From positions 62,001 to 126,000 of the forward strand of contig NZ_FOKI01000011.1 of assembly GCF_900111985.1 (NCBI RefSeq): 64,000 bases of DNA, read 5' to 3'. Position 1 is the first letter of the stretch, and each line of letters begins with the position of its first letter. A program made the translations under genes and the position numbers. Below the pieces are notes generated by a model that worked only from the letters and a program-made list of their open reading frames with translations, was not told where the DNA came from and searched no databases. Shown piece by piece: positions 8,744 through 17,032 of this stretch. The stretch comes from Clostridium frigidicarnis (GTDB taxonomy: Bacteria > Bacillota > Clostridia > Clostridiales > Clostridiaceae).

Positions 8744-10196
8744 AATTAATCCTCCATTTAGCCACTAAATAAAAATTATAAAATAATACAATTATAATTA
8801 GTGCAAACATAATTATAAAAGATAATGTTGTAGTTATTGCTTGGCTAAGTATAATTGCTGCTGGTATCATTGTTAAGAATAGAACTACAAAAGCTAATAT
8901 ACCCATATATGGATTTTTTTTATCTACAGGAATTAATATACCTAAAATATACAATATCATTATGGAAGTAAAAACTATTGGCATACTAATCAATATAATA
9001 TTTAAACTTATTGAAATTCCAAGTATTAAGGCAATTATAATTAAAAATAATGAATATGCAATAATAAATAAAGCTAATTCCTTTAAAAGTAATACCCTTA
9101 ATAGCTGGGCTCCAGTAGCCTTGTACATTTTGAAGTAATTATTCTCATTTCCAAATGAATTTAATGCCACAGTACTACAAACTAAACTTACCAGTCCTAT
9201 AACAATTGCATTTGATTCTAGATCTTGTAATTTCAATCTTGCTGCTATTGCTAAAAATAAAAACAATAATATGTTTGTAAAGTTTTCTTCATTCCTAAGT
9301 TGAACTTTAACCTCTTTTATCATTAGGGATATATTAAATCCTTTTGACATAGGTAAAAATCTTAGTATCTTGGATGAATTATTTTCTTGAACTTTTTCAT
9401 TTAAAAATAGTGTACCAACTGCTACAATTGTAACACCTAAAATACAACCTACTACTCTAACATAGCTTACATCATCAAATAGTGTATTATTTAATACTTT
9501 CATAAGAATACCATTACCTAAATATAATAAATTATAGTCAAACTTAGTATATGAAGATAAAATTCTATCAACTGAAAAAGTTTCTATAAAATAATAGAAT
9601 ACAGCTATTAATAGAATTGAAAGAGTTATAACCTTTCTATATGCTAGCCCTATTTTAGATATAATAAATATACCAAAATCATATATTATAGAATTCAAGA
9701 AAAATATGAATATAGCCTGAATAATAAATGTCAACATAATCACTAATAATAAACCACCATTTAACCCATTCATAACAAATGAAGGTATTAGTAATAATAT
9801 ATTTAAAAAAAACTCAATTGATAAAATAACCAAAAAAATAGGCATTTTATATCCTAAATTTCTTTCAAATGTAGTAAGTGGAAACCAGTTTAGTTGCATT
9901 ATAAATTCTCCTTGCTCCTGGGTCACTGATTTCACAAGTACAAATAATGATGTGGTCATTATTGACACGTTTACTAAAGTACCAGCTAATAATAAATACA
10001 TTGACCTGTTATCTCCATTTATAAACGTTGATACTACAGGGTTTACAATAATATATCCAGCTACTACTGATAACAGCAATGTAAATACTATAAATAAACT
10101 CGCTCCTAAAACCTTACTTTTAGTGTTTAGTATTTTCTTTATATTTCTTTGCCATATCTTAAAAATCATTTTACAAATCATAAATGGCTTGGTCAA
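8736..10196 (-). CDS. ABC exporter permease of the bacteriocin-like locus
   Basis: This 486-residue polytopic protein has about 12 hydrophobic segments and no soluble catalytic domain. It resembles ABC-2-type export permeases such as those that serve peptide efflux or immunity. The start is TTG at 10196: AGGAG lies eight bases upstream, whereas the next in-frame ATG codons at 10181 and 10169 lack a site. This gives a 26-base overlap with the ATPase gene. With the ATPase it should form a two-gene transporter that exports the mature peptide or removes it from the producer membrane; sequence alone cannot separate these roles. Confidence 0.75.
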   Translation of the reverse strand: MTKPFMICKMIFKIWQRNIKKILNTKSKVLGASLFIVFTLLLSVVAGYIIVNPVVSTFINGDNRSMYLLLAGTLVNVSIMTTSLFVLVKSVTQEQGEFIMQLNWFPLTTFERNLGYKMPIFLVILSIEFFLNILLLIPSFVMNGLNGGLLLVIMLTFIIQAIFIFFLNSIIYDFGIFIISKIGLAYRKVITLSILLIAVFYYFIETFSVDRILSSYTKFDYNLLYLGNGILMKVLNNTLFDDVSYVRVVGCILGVTIVAVGTLFLNEKVQENNSSKILRFLPMSKGFNISLMIKEVKVQLRNEENFTNILLFLFLAIAARLKLQDLESNAIVIGLVSLVCSTVALNSFGNENNYFKMYKATGAQLLRVLLLKELALFIIAYSLFLIIIALILGISISLNIILISMPIVFTSIMILYILGILIPVDKKNPYMGILAFVVLFLTMIPAAIILSQAITTTLSFIIMFALIIIVLFYNFYLVAKWRINYE

Positions 10197-10917
10197 TTTT
10201 ATCACTCCTATTTTTATCAAGAGATGCTATAATAAATACTTCCTCAAGGGTGTCACAATTGTATTTTTTTTTCAATTCACTATTAGTGTCTTCTTCTACT
10301 TTTTCCCCTTTGGAAATTATAGCAATCCTATCACTTATATTATCAGCTAAGAGTAAATCATGGGTTGATAACAAAATACTTTTACCCTCTTTTAAAAGTT
10401 TAGTAAAAATCTTTTTTGTTATTATCATTGCCTCTACATCTAATCCTCTAAAAGGTTCATCTAGTACTATAAGCTTGCTTCCTATCATAAAAGCTGCAAT
10501 TAACTGAAGTTTTTTCTTCATACCATGTGAATAGTTTGTAATAACTTCATTCATAGCCTCTTCCATATTGTATATTTGTATCAAGTTTTTAATTTTTTCT
10601 TTGTTTATATTTTTATACATTGATGATACAAAATCGATATATTCCTTACCTGTTAAAGCATCAATAAGTAATAATTCATCTGGTACATATGTAATGTCTT
10701 CTTTAAATTCTTTTTCACTATTTTTTTTGCCATTTAAGGATATTTCTCCTTTAGTAGGGGAAACAACTCCAAGTAAACAGTTAATTATAGTAGTTTTTCC
10801 TGAACCATTTGGTCCTACAATTGCAATTAATTCTTTTTCTTTTATATGTAAATCAAAATTTTTTATTCCCCAAAATCCATTGGAGTATTTTTTGCTAAGA
10901 TTCTTTATTGATAACAT
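10171..10917 (-). CDS. ABC transporter ATP-binding protein of the bacteriocin-like locus
   Basis: This 248-residue ATPase contains Walker A (GPNGSGKT), signature NYSHGMKKK, Walker B (LIVLDEP) and an H-loop (LLSTHDL). The signature region has SHGMKKK in place of the common LSGGQ, as in many two-gene peptide-efflux ATPases of the BcrA/NatA type. ATG at 10917 follows AGGAGGTG by ten bases and begins MLSIKNLSKKY; nine extra codons upstream lack a site. It drives the permease encoded by the overlapping gene and is first in the operon after the precursor peptide. Confidence 0.9.
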   Translation of the reverse strand: MLSIKNLSKKYSNGFWGIKNFDLHIKEKELIAIVGPNGSGKTTIINCLLGVVSPTKGEISLNGKKNSEKEFKEDITYVPDELLLIDALTGKEYIDFVSSMYKNINKEKIKNLIQIYNMEEAMNEVITNYSHGMKKKLQLIAAFMIGSKLIVLDEPFRGLDVEAMIITKKIFTKLLKEGKSILLSTHDLLLADNISDRIAIISKGEKVEEDTNSELKKKYNCDTLEEVFIIASLDKNRSDKIDQAIYDL

Positions 10918-10965
10918 TAGTTTCTTACACCTCCTAGCCAATTTTTAACTCTAATTCTTTAGTAA

Positions 10966-10998
10966 GATGAGTATGCAATAGAGTTTACATACTCATCT
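10966..10998 (-). terminator. Hairpin between precursor peptide and ABC genes (possible attenuator)
   Basis: GATGAGTATG and CATACTCATC form a perfect 10-bp stem with a 13-base loop. It lies about 100 bases after the peptide stop and about 50 before the ATPase start. No clear T run follows on the minus strand, so it may act as a partial terminator or as a 3' end stabiliser that sets a high peptide-to-exporter ratio. Confidence 0.5.
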
Positions 10999-11097
10999 AT
11001 TTAACTTTTCTATGTTTTTATTGATGTCGTTGTCTTATTTAAAATTTCTAAGTATTAAACGCTTGTCTATAAAGTTAATATGTCTTTTGAGTGAAAT

Positions 11098-11313
11098 TTA
11101 TTTACACTCGAAATTAACTTTTAATCCCCATTGTACTATTTCATAATTACCAGTAAAACCACCATATCCATTCGCAAGACACCATACTGACATACCGATG
11201 AACCAAGTAACACCTATAGCTAATAATACAGCCATAAATACTAGCACCCATGCCTCATCCTCAGTGTTTTCGATTAGGTTACAATCAATTGTAGGACATA
11301 CATAATTTGTCAT
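11098..11313 (-). CDS. Candidate bacteriocin / modified peptide precursor, four cysteines
   Basis: This 71-residue peptide begins MTNYVCPTIDCN, has an acidic segment ENTEDE (15-20), a hydrophobic helix about 22-43 (AWVLVFMAVLLAIGV...), and a glycine-rich tail (NGYGGFTGNY) ending in FECK. Cysteines are C6, C11, C45 and C70: an even number on both sides of the helix, as expected for two disulfides. AAGGGGG precedes the ATG. It is the first gene before an ABC exporter, a PqqD-M50 protease and two thiol-disulfide proteins, which is the main reason for the call. I see no double-glycine leader and no match to a known bacteriocin class. It might instead be a small membrane subunit of the system. Confidence 0.6.
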   Translation of the reverse strand: MTNYVCPTIDCNLIENTEDEAWVLVFMAVLLAIGVTWFIGMSVWCLANGYGGFTGNYEIVQWGLKVNFECK

Positions 11314-11343
11314 AGTTTTTATCCCCCTTTCTATTTATATATA

Positions 11344-11355
11344 TTAGGAGACCAT
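11344..11355 (-). other. Three-codon mini-ORF (M-V-S-stop) in the precursor leader
   Basis: On the minus strand AAGGAG, five bases, then ATG GTC TCC TAA. The Shine-Dalgarno and the codons GTC TCC pair with each other as a small hairpin. It lies 30 bases upstream of the precursor start and could be a leader peptide or a ribosome stand-by site, or chance. Confidence 0.3.
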
Positions 11356-11619
11356 TAGTTCTCCTTATTTTAAATTTTGAAGAGTATCTTCTTATAAATC
11401 CCTCCAAAAACTTAAACAAAATTAGAAAATCCATAATTTAACTAACTGCTTCAACCAACTCTCATATTTATTATATGGGATAATCCTTACTAAATCTTAA
11501 ATATGTAGTAAACACATGTTTTTAAACCTTAAACGCTTAAAAAGCTTATCTCTTTTATCATTAACGCTGGATATTTTGTCGTGAACGCTATTTATAGATC
11601 TTAGAATTTTTAAGCAATA

Positions 11620-11655
11620 AAATAAGAATGACTTATTTAAAAATCATTCTTATTT
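11620..11655 (-). terminator. Terminator after the 124-residue membrane protein gene
   Basis: AATAAGAATGA and TCATTCTTATT form an 11-bp stem with T-rich flanks on the minus strand, about 100 bases past the stop at 11758. Confidence 0.65.
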
Positions 11656-11757
11656 TACATACATATATTAAATATCATTTTTTATTAGAAATTTATTATG
11701 CTAAAACTTGAAGCAACTCCACTAATCCCCTTTATAAATTCCTTAATAAAATCCAAC

Positions 11758-12132
11758 TTATTTTTTCTTTCTTTGTGGTTTTTCAATATCACAAAATATT
11801 AACCACCTTTTTATTTTTAATATCCCCGCTAGAACCAAAAGAACCACATAAAATGTAAGACTATCCAGTTTAATATCATATATAAGAACTATAATTCCAC
11901 TAACAATTATAACTATAAACATAGCTACAAATAATAAATCATTTATTCCCACACTTTTAATTTGCTCTTTGGTTGGATTGTTCTCCTGTAAAATTTTTAG
12001 TTCTTTGTCTTTATAACGACTATAATCTGAATAACTAACAGCATAATAAGCAGGTATAAAAAGTTCCTTGTATATAAGAATTATTCCCCAAATAAATACT
12101 ACCCCTACTATTGTATTTATTAACAAGCTCAT
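11758..12132 (-). CDS. Small membrane protein, paralogue of the gene at 4773 (possible immunity protein)
   Basis: This 124-residue protein has an N-terminal helix (about 5-25), a charged middle (YSDYSRYKDKELKILQENNPTKEQIKSVGIND) and two C-terminal helices ending KIKRWLIF, then a basic tail. The middle and the IYDIKLD segment match the 117-residue product at 4773-5126. The ATG at 12132 is placed by GGGGTGG eight bases upstream. It has its own terminator, so it is a separate transcript upstream of the precursor gene. Family unknown. Confidence 0.6.
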   Translation of the reverse strand: MSLLINTIVGVVFIWGIILIYKELFIPAYYAVSYSDYSRYKDKELKILQENNPTKEQIKSVGINDLLFVAMFIVIIVSGIIVLIYDIKLDSLTFYVVLLVLAGILKIKRWLIFCDIEKPQRKKK

Positions 12133-12663
12133 AGCTTCTACCACCCCTTCACATTGCACTATACCTTGCTTTTTAAAAATATATAAAGATAATAACTAGT
12201 GTTATAAACACTAACTATCATCTTCATAATCTTTAACACACTCATATCCTAAATTAAAAATAAAAAAGTATATTTGAACTTTCTTAAAGTGTTTTTCATT
12301 AAGAAAGATACTATTGTATATATGAAAATTAAATCTATAATTTATATAAACCTTAAAGTTAACTATTACCTGAGAAATATTTTTTCACAGTTTTTTCTTA
12401 TTTATAAGTTATTTTTCATGCTAATAATGTGATAATAACTCACTATTTAATTTCTAATTTTTAATATATTATATCATATTTTACCATATGTTAATATTAG
12501 CTAAACCTTAAAACTTCCTTAAAACTCCTATTTAATTCCAAATATGTGCATTGAAATTTTTAGTTTCTCTTATATTTTTGTATTTATTCCCTATTTATTA
12601 CATTTAAGTTATGTAAATGTATTTTCCTGTTTCATTTCGCTTGTCCTATTGTGAATAATTTAA
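12133..12663. other. Non-coding stretch upstream of the 124-residue gene
   Basis: No gene is visible in about 530 AT-rich bases. Two hairpins stand out: an imperfect palindrome at about 12185-12222 (CTAGTGTT ... AACACTA) and CTTTCTTAA ... TTAAGAAAG at 12277-12308. They lie in the likely leader of the gene starting at 12132. Confidence 0.4.
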
Positions 12664-12699
12664 AAATAAGGATATAATATAATTTTATATCCTTATTTT
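12664..12699. terminator. Terminator after the DUF1540 gene
   Basis: AATAAGGATATAa and TTATATCCTTATT form a stem of about 12 bp flanked by A and T runs. It lies 40 bases past the stop at 12740 and could work in both directions. Confidence 0.7.
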
Positions 12700-12739
12700 G
12701 TTAATCGTTAAATTTTTTCAATGATTTTGTATCATTTTA

Positions 12740-13105
12740 TTATTTATTTTCCTTAAATGTTTCACAGTATGGGCTGCCTACAGATGTTAATGCATTCTCA
12801 TTAACAAAGACATCTTCAGCAATGCATTTTTTTTTATGATTATACATACATTTTTCAGCTGAACATAAAACTTCTGGTGCAATTTCAACTTTTTCTGTAT
12901 TAAATGCTTGTGCAAAAGCTCCTCCTAAGTTTAAATTAGTTGCATTTTTTAAAGCCTCTGTTATTGTTCTTTCTCCAAAAGTTGAGCATTTTACATCTTC
13001 ACTTTCTCTTGCTAAAACTCCAATCATATTTATAACTCTTGCTGTACAAAACCCCCCCATATTATTAACACATTCTTCAGCTCTACAAATTAATCTATTT
13101 TCCAT
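12740..13105 (-). CDS. DUF1540 protein with two cysteine-rich repeats
   Basis: This 121-residue protein contains two copies of the DUF1540 pattern: CRAEECVNNMGGFCTARVINMIG at the N-terminus and CSAEKCMYNHKKKCIAEDV...PYCETF at the C-terminus, joined by an alanine-rich linker (EALKNATNLNLGGAFAQAF). DUF1540 proteins are small clostridial and bacillar proteins of unknown function; the four-cysteine spacing suggests metal binding. The ATG at 13105 is set by AAGGGTGG upstream; an in-frame GTG three codons earlier lies inside this site. A family A repeat end lies about 70 bases upstream of the start. Confidence 0.85.
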   Translation of the reverse strand: MENRLICRAEECVNNMGGFCTARVINMIGVLARESEDVKCSTFGERTITEALKNATNLNLGGAFAQAFNTEKVEIAPEVLCSAEKCMYNHKKKCIAEDVFVNENALTSVGSPYCETFKENK

Positions 13106-13173
13106 AATCTCCACCCTTTCTTATATATTATAGTTTTTATTTTCCCCCTAATAAAAATGTATATACTTTTTAC

Positions 13174-13195
13174 TTAGGCACATTCAAAAAATCAC
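13174..13195. repeat. Family A repeat, single end
   Basis: TTAGGCACATTCAAAAAATCAC matches the outer end of the full family A copies (16869, 35819). The opposite end is not found nearby. Confidence 0.55.
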
Positions 13196-13330
13196 AAATT
13201 TTCTTTAATAACATTTTTTTTATTTTAGATTTCATCCTTAATTGTCAATTTTCAATTCTTAATTAAGTAACTCTCCAACCTTGTACTTCATCAATATTTA
13301 TAGCTTATATTGATATCCATAAATAAAACT

Positions 13331-13344
13331 TGTTAACCGTCCCC
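13331..13344. repeat. Family B repeat, single arm
   Basis: TGTTAACCGTCCCC is one arm of the family B palindrome, about 50 bases upstream of the RNase Z start. It is the only clear family B site left of 42 kb. Confidence 0.7.
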
Positions 13345-13392
13345 TTTAAATTTTTTATTTTAAAGAGTATTATGTTTTTATGAGGTGATTTT

Positions 13393-14307
13393 ATGCTTGA
13401 TTTAACTCTTTTAGGTACTGGCGGAGGAATGCCTATGCCAAATAGATTTTTAGCTTCTCTTTTAATTAACTATAAAGGAAATAAAATTCTTCTAGATTGT
13501 GGTGAAGGTACGCAAGTATCTATGCGGATATGTTCTACTGGTTTTAAATCTGTAGATTTAATACTTATTACTCATACCCATGGAGATCATCTTAATGGCC
13601 TTTTAGGACTTTTGAGTACTATTGGTAATAGTGATAGGGTTGATCCTCTAACTATCATTGGTCCAACTGGGATAGTAGATGCTATTAATGGATTTAAGAT
13701 TCTTGTACCCTATTTGCCTTATGATATTAATGTTATTGAGATAAAAGAAAATGAAGATTTTATTTATAAATTCAAAGAAGTGGAAATATGTGCCTTGTAT
13801 GTAAGTCACTCTTCTCCTTGTGTTGCTTATAGTTTTTATTTACCTAGGAGGCGTAAATTTTTAAGAGAAAAAGCTGAGGAATTAAATATACCTACTAAGT
13901 ACTGGAAAAGTCTTCATCAAGGAAATCCACTTAATTTAAATGGTAATGTTATAAATCCTGAAATGGTTCTTGGAGAAAATCGAGGTGGAATTAAATTTTC
14001 ATATGTAACTGATACTAGACCACTTAATTCTATTAAAGATTTTATCTTAAATAGTCAATTACTGTTTTGTGAAGGAACCTATGAAAGTTTAGATAAATTA
14101 GATAAAGCTCTTAAAAATTTTCATATGACCTTTGAAGAGGCTGCAACCTTAGCCTTAAAAGGTAATTGTGAAGAACTAATATTAACTCACTTTTCACCAT
14201 CAATACTAAATCCCGGGGATTATATAAATAATGCCCAAAATATTTTTTCTAACTCATATATAGGAAAAGATCATCAATCTATAATGCTCTCCTTCAATGA
14301 AAAATAA
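13393..14307 (+). CDS. rnz: Ribonuclease Z (tRNA 3' endonuclease)
   Basis: This 304-residue metallo-beta-lactamase fold enzyme should cut pre-tRNA just after the discriminator base. The N-terminal LLGTGGGMPMPNR, the zinc motif THTHGDHLNGL (about residues 61-71), VSHSSPCVAYSF, the aspartate region YVTDTRP and the late THFSPS histidine are all in place. The normal bacterial short form is about 305 residues. TGAGGTGA precedes the ATG. It is one of few plus-strand genes here and seems monocistronic. Confidence 0.88.
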   Translation: MLDLTLLGTGGGMPMPNRFLASLLINYKGNKILLDCGEGTQVSMRICSTGFKSVDLILITHTHGDHLNGLLGLLSTIGNSDRVDPLTIIGPTGIVDAINGFKILVPYLPYDINVIEIKENEDFIYKFKEVEICALYVSHSSPCVAYSFYLPRRRKFLREKAEELNIPTKYWKSLHQGNPLNLNGNVINPEMVLGENRGGIKFSYVTDTRPLNSIKDFILNSQLLFCEGTYESLDKLDKALKNFHMTFEEAATLALKGNCEELILTHFSPSILNPGDYINNAQNIFSNSYIGKDHQSIMLSFNEK

Positions 14308-14365
14308 TATTACTTTTACACAATCTAATAAAAAAGTGGCTACGCTATTATTTAAGTGGCAAATT

Positions 14366-14436
14366 AAAGAATGAAAAAGCGATTAAATAATAAGATGTTA
14401 ACCATACCCAATTATTTAATTTCAGTAACATTCTTT
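14366..14436. repeat. Nested inverted repeat after the RNase Z gene
   Basis: Outer arms AAAGAATG / CATTCTTT enclose inner arms ATTAAATAAT / ATTATTTAAT. The loop contains TGTTAACCATACCC, which looks like a worn family B arm. It may serve as a terminator for rnz. Confidence 0.5.
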
Positions 14437-14491
14437 AATACTTAAACATACAATATTATATTTGGTAAATATTGTTCAAGGAGATTATTGT

Positions 14492-15565
14492 ATGAAAAAT
14501 TTAACTTTATTTTGGCCTGAACTTGCTAATTATCACTTGACCAAAGATGTTGGCATTATTCCTTTTGTTCTTAGAAAATACTATGATTATAATTCATGTA
14601 TTCTTGTAAATAATGAGGGCTTAGTGTATGACGATGCAAAAAAATATTTAGAAGATCTTCCAATTAAATATATAAATAATAATAATGATGTTCTCATAAA
14701 AATTCTTAAAGAAACAGATGTATTAATGGTTATTGGTATATATAATTTTAATTTAGATATGATAAATAGGTATAAATCTATACGTCCTGATGGTAAAATT
14801 TATCTTAAAACAGATATGAATATACATTGGCTTAATAGAATTAATTTGTCTGATTATATAGTAGATATTCTTAAAAAATGTGATTTAATTAGTACTGAAT
14901 GTGAAAATATATGTAATATTATGAATAATGCTTGGCCTGTGAAAATAGAATGTATCCCTAATGGTTATTACAATTTTTCCAATTTAGACGGTTCAAAGGT
15001 CTTATTCAATGAAAAAGAAAATATAATACTTACTGTTGGCAGAATTGGTACTTTTCAAAAAGCTACTGAAATTTTACTCGATGGATTTAGGTTATGTGAG
15101 AGTGAAATACCTAATTGGAAACTAAAAATTGTTGGTACTATTGAAGAAAATTTTAAATCTTATATTGATAACTTTTTAAAATCTAATCCTCATTTAGATT
15201 CTAGAGTGGAGTTTACAGGCCCTATAAAGGATAAAAATGAGCTACAAAATATATATAGAAAATGTAAAATCTTTTGTTTACCTTCTCGTTGTGAAGGCTT
15301 TCCAATTGTTTTTCCTGAAGCGGCGCATAATGGTTGTTATATAATTTCTACTTGTATAGACCCTTCATATGATATTACAGACCATGAAAAATACGGCAGA
15401 ATTTTCCCTTTAAATAACCCCAATTATTTATCCCAAGCTTTTATTGAAGTTTGTAATAATGAAGCTGAACTTGAAAGAGTTTGTAATGAAATACAAATTT
15501 ATGCTAATGAAAATTTTGATTGGATAAAACTGTGTGGAAAAATAGATTCTTTACTTAATTCATAA
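14492..15565 (+). CDS. Glycosyltransferase, GT4 family
   Basis: This 357-residue protein has the C-terminal Glycos_transf_1 domain: ILTVGRIGTFQKATEILLDGF, VEFTGPIKDKNEL and the donor-site E-x7-E motif in SRCEGFPIVFPEA. It should transfer a sugar from a nucleotide donor with retention of configuration. Acceptor and donor cannot be told. The N-terminal half is divergent and has no membrane segment. The ATG at 14492 lies eight bases after AAGGAG, so it is preferred over an in-frame TTG ten codons upstream. No other envelope polysaccharide genes are adjacent, so the pathway is unknown. Confidence 0.8.
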   Translation: MKNLTLFWPELANYHLTKDVGIIPFVLRKYYDYNSCILVNNEGLVYDDAKKYLEDLPIKYINNNNDVLIKILKETDVLMVIGIYNFNLDMINRYKSIRPDGKIYLKTDMNIHWLNRINLSDYIVDILKKCDLISTECENICNIMNNAWPVKIECIPNGYYNFSNLDGSKVLFNEKENIILTVGRIGTFQKATEILLDGFRLCESEIPNWKLKIVGTIEENFKSYIDNFLKSNPHLDSRVEFTGPIKDKNELQNIYRKCKIFCLPSRCEGFPIVFPEAAHNGCYIISTCIDPSYDITDHEKYGRIFPLNNPNYLSQAFIEVCNNEAELERVCNEIQIYANENFDWIKLCGKIDSLLNS

Positions 15566-15576
15566 TAAAAGGATTT

Positions 15577-15685
15577 TTATCTAAACAATAAAATGGAGAT
15601 CTAAGCAACTTAAGCTAGATGACTACACGGAATATTGTTCGTCATATATTTTGCTAATGCTTAGACCTCCATTTTATTTAGATAA
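15577..15685. repeat. 109-base nested palindrome between convergent genes
   Basis: Outer arms TTATCTAAA / TTTAGATAA, then TAAAATGGAG / CTCCATTTTA, then CTAAGCA / TGCTTAG, with a further inner pair ATGAC / GTCAT. It lies between the glycosyltransferase stop and the ArsR-type gene stop. It could be a two-way terminator, but the length and several arms are more like a small element or a structured RNA. Confidence 0.6.
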
Positions 15686-15787
15686 TTCTTTATTATTACA
15701 ATATCAAATTTAATTCTAAGTTTTTTCAAGTAACATCAAGAAAAATATTATTTACTTTATCACTTGTCACTGAAATAAGTTATATTT

Positions 15788-16849
15788 TTAAATTTTAAAT
15801 TGGTTTTTAAAAAGATTAACCCATTGACCTAGCGCCTCTTTATTTAAAGAATAATAGGTTTTATTGTCTCTTTTTTCTTCTAGAATCACATTATTAAGTG
15901 CTAAAACTTTTATATGATAAGAGATACTTGCTGGTGTTAAAGATAATCGTTCTGCAATTTCAAGAGAATATAGTTCTTCCTCTATAAGTAAATTAAGAAT
16001 TTCTAATTTATCTTTATCCGCTAAAACTTTAATAACATTTTCAAACCACTGTATGTTGTATCCCAATAAATTATTTTGAACCTTATGATAATCTATTCCT
16101 ATTCCTATATAAAGATTTTTAGGACTATTACAAGAATAGGTAAAATCAAAACTTAATATTGTTTTAGGATAAATATATATTTTTTCTATCTCATCTACAT
16201 TAGCATCTATTTTAGTTAATATATCTAAAATTGCATTTAGCTCTTCTTTTTCTAATTTATTCTTAAAACTTATAGCCCATTTAGATCCTTCTTTTTCAAA
16301 ATACTTTGTTTTCTTTTCTGTTGCCTTATGAACGTTCATTAAGAAATCATAAAACTTCCTTAAGTGTATATTCATATCCCTTATAAATAAAAATATATTC
16401 CATTTAAATTTTTCTTCAATGTCTAACTCCTTTAATGTTTCTATTATATACTCTTCTGTAATTTCTTTATCTTTTATCTCTTCATTAACTACTTCATAAT
16501 CTCCAAACTTTATGTATAGAAGTATTTTTATAAATTTATCTAAAATTTCATCTCTCGTTACTGTTCTTATGTAAAGTAATGCTGTATTTATATCTTTCCC
16601 ATATATAAGTTCTGTGCTTATTAAAGATGTTGCTATACAATAATCTTCTTTAAACTCTTTAAAAAAGAAATTTAATATATCCTTATCTAAAGTTTTCTCA
16701 ACATCTTCTAAAAACTTTTTACCCTTATCATTTAAATATAGTCCATAGTCTCTATATGTATTTTCAACTTGATCTCTATTAGCTAAAAAATATAAGGTAT
16801 CTAGTAATATGTCTAATTTTTGAATTTCTATATCTATAGTAAAATCCAT
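15788..16849 (-). CDS. ArsR-type winged-helix transcription regulator with long N-terminal domain
   Basis: This 353-residue protein carries a C-terminal ArsR-like winged helix (about 275-345): VLADKDKLEILNLLIEEELYSLEIAERL, then SLTPASISYHIKVL and a wing EEKRDNKTYYSLN. The first 270 residues are a helical charged domain that I do not recognise and that is probably the sensor part. The cysteine metal sites of classic ArsR proteins are absent from the winged helix. The ATG at 16849 follows AAAAGGGGGAG; in-frame codons further upstream lie inside or before that site. A family A repeat starts about 20 bases upstream, within the leader. Confidence 0.7.
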   Translation of the reverse strand: MDFTIDIEIQKLDILLDTLYFLANRDQVENTYRDYGLYLNDKGKKFLEDVEKTLDKDILNFFFKEFKEDYCIATSLISTELIYGKDINTALLYIRTVTRDEILDKFIKILLYIKFGDYEVVNEEIKDKEITEEYIIETLKELDIEEKFKWNIFLFIRDMNIHLRKFYDFLMNVHKATEKKTKYFEKEGSKWAISFKNKLEKEELNAILDILTKIDANVDEIEKIYIYPKTILSFDFTYSCNSPKNLYIGIGIDYHKVQNNLLGYNIQWFENVIKVLADKDKLEILNLLIEEELYSLEIAERLSLTPASISYHIKVLALNNVILEEKRDNKTYYSLNKEALGQWVNLFKNQFKI

Positions 16850-16868
16850 AATTACTCCCCCTTTTTTC

Positions 16869-17032
16869 TTAGGCACATGAAAGAAAATAACAAGTCAAAG
16901 ATTCCATGTATATTTTGTGTCAGACAAGGAAATGATATTGGTTCATATAATAAGACTATGGCTAATATCGCTAACTCAGTATGACACACAATAGACTAGC
17001 ATACTTACTTGTTATTTTTTGAATGTGCCTTA
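16869..17032. repeat. Family A inverted repeat element (long copy)
   Basis: A 164-base element bounded by TTAGGCACATG and GAATGTGCCTTA. Sub-terminal arms AACAAGT / ACTTGTT and inner arms TGTGTCA / TGACACA are nested. The short copy at 5646 keeps both ends and the ACTAGCATACT segment but lacks the middle. There is no coding capacity. It sits in the leader of the ArsR-type gene. Confidence 0.7.

Larger units (their letters stand above)
11314..11757. other. 444-base intergenic leader of the precursor gene
   Basis: No full gene is visible. The region holds the mini-ORF at 11344-11355 inside a small hairpin (AGGAGA ... TCTCCT) just upstream of the precursor, and a terminator for the upstream paralogue gene at 11620-11655. 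The rest is AT-rich with no feature I can name. The precursor promoter must lie here but was not pinned down. Confidence 0.5.
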
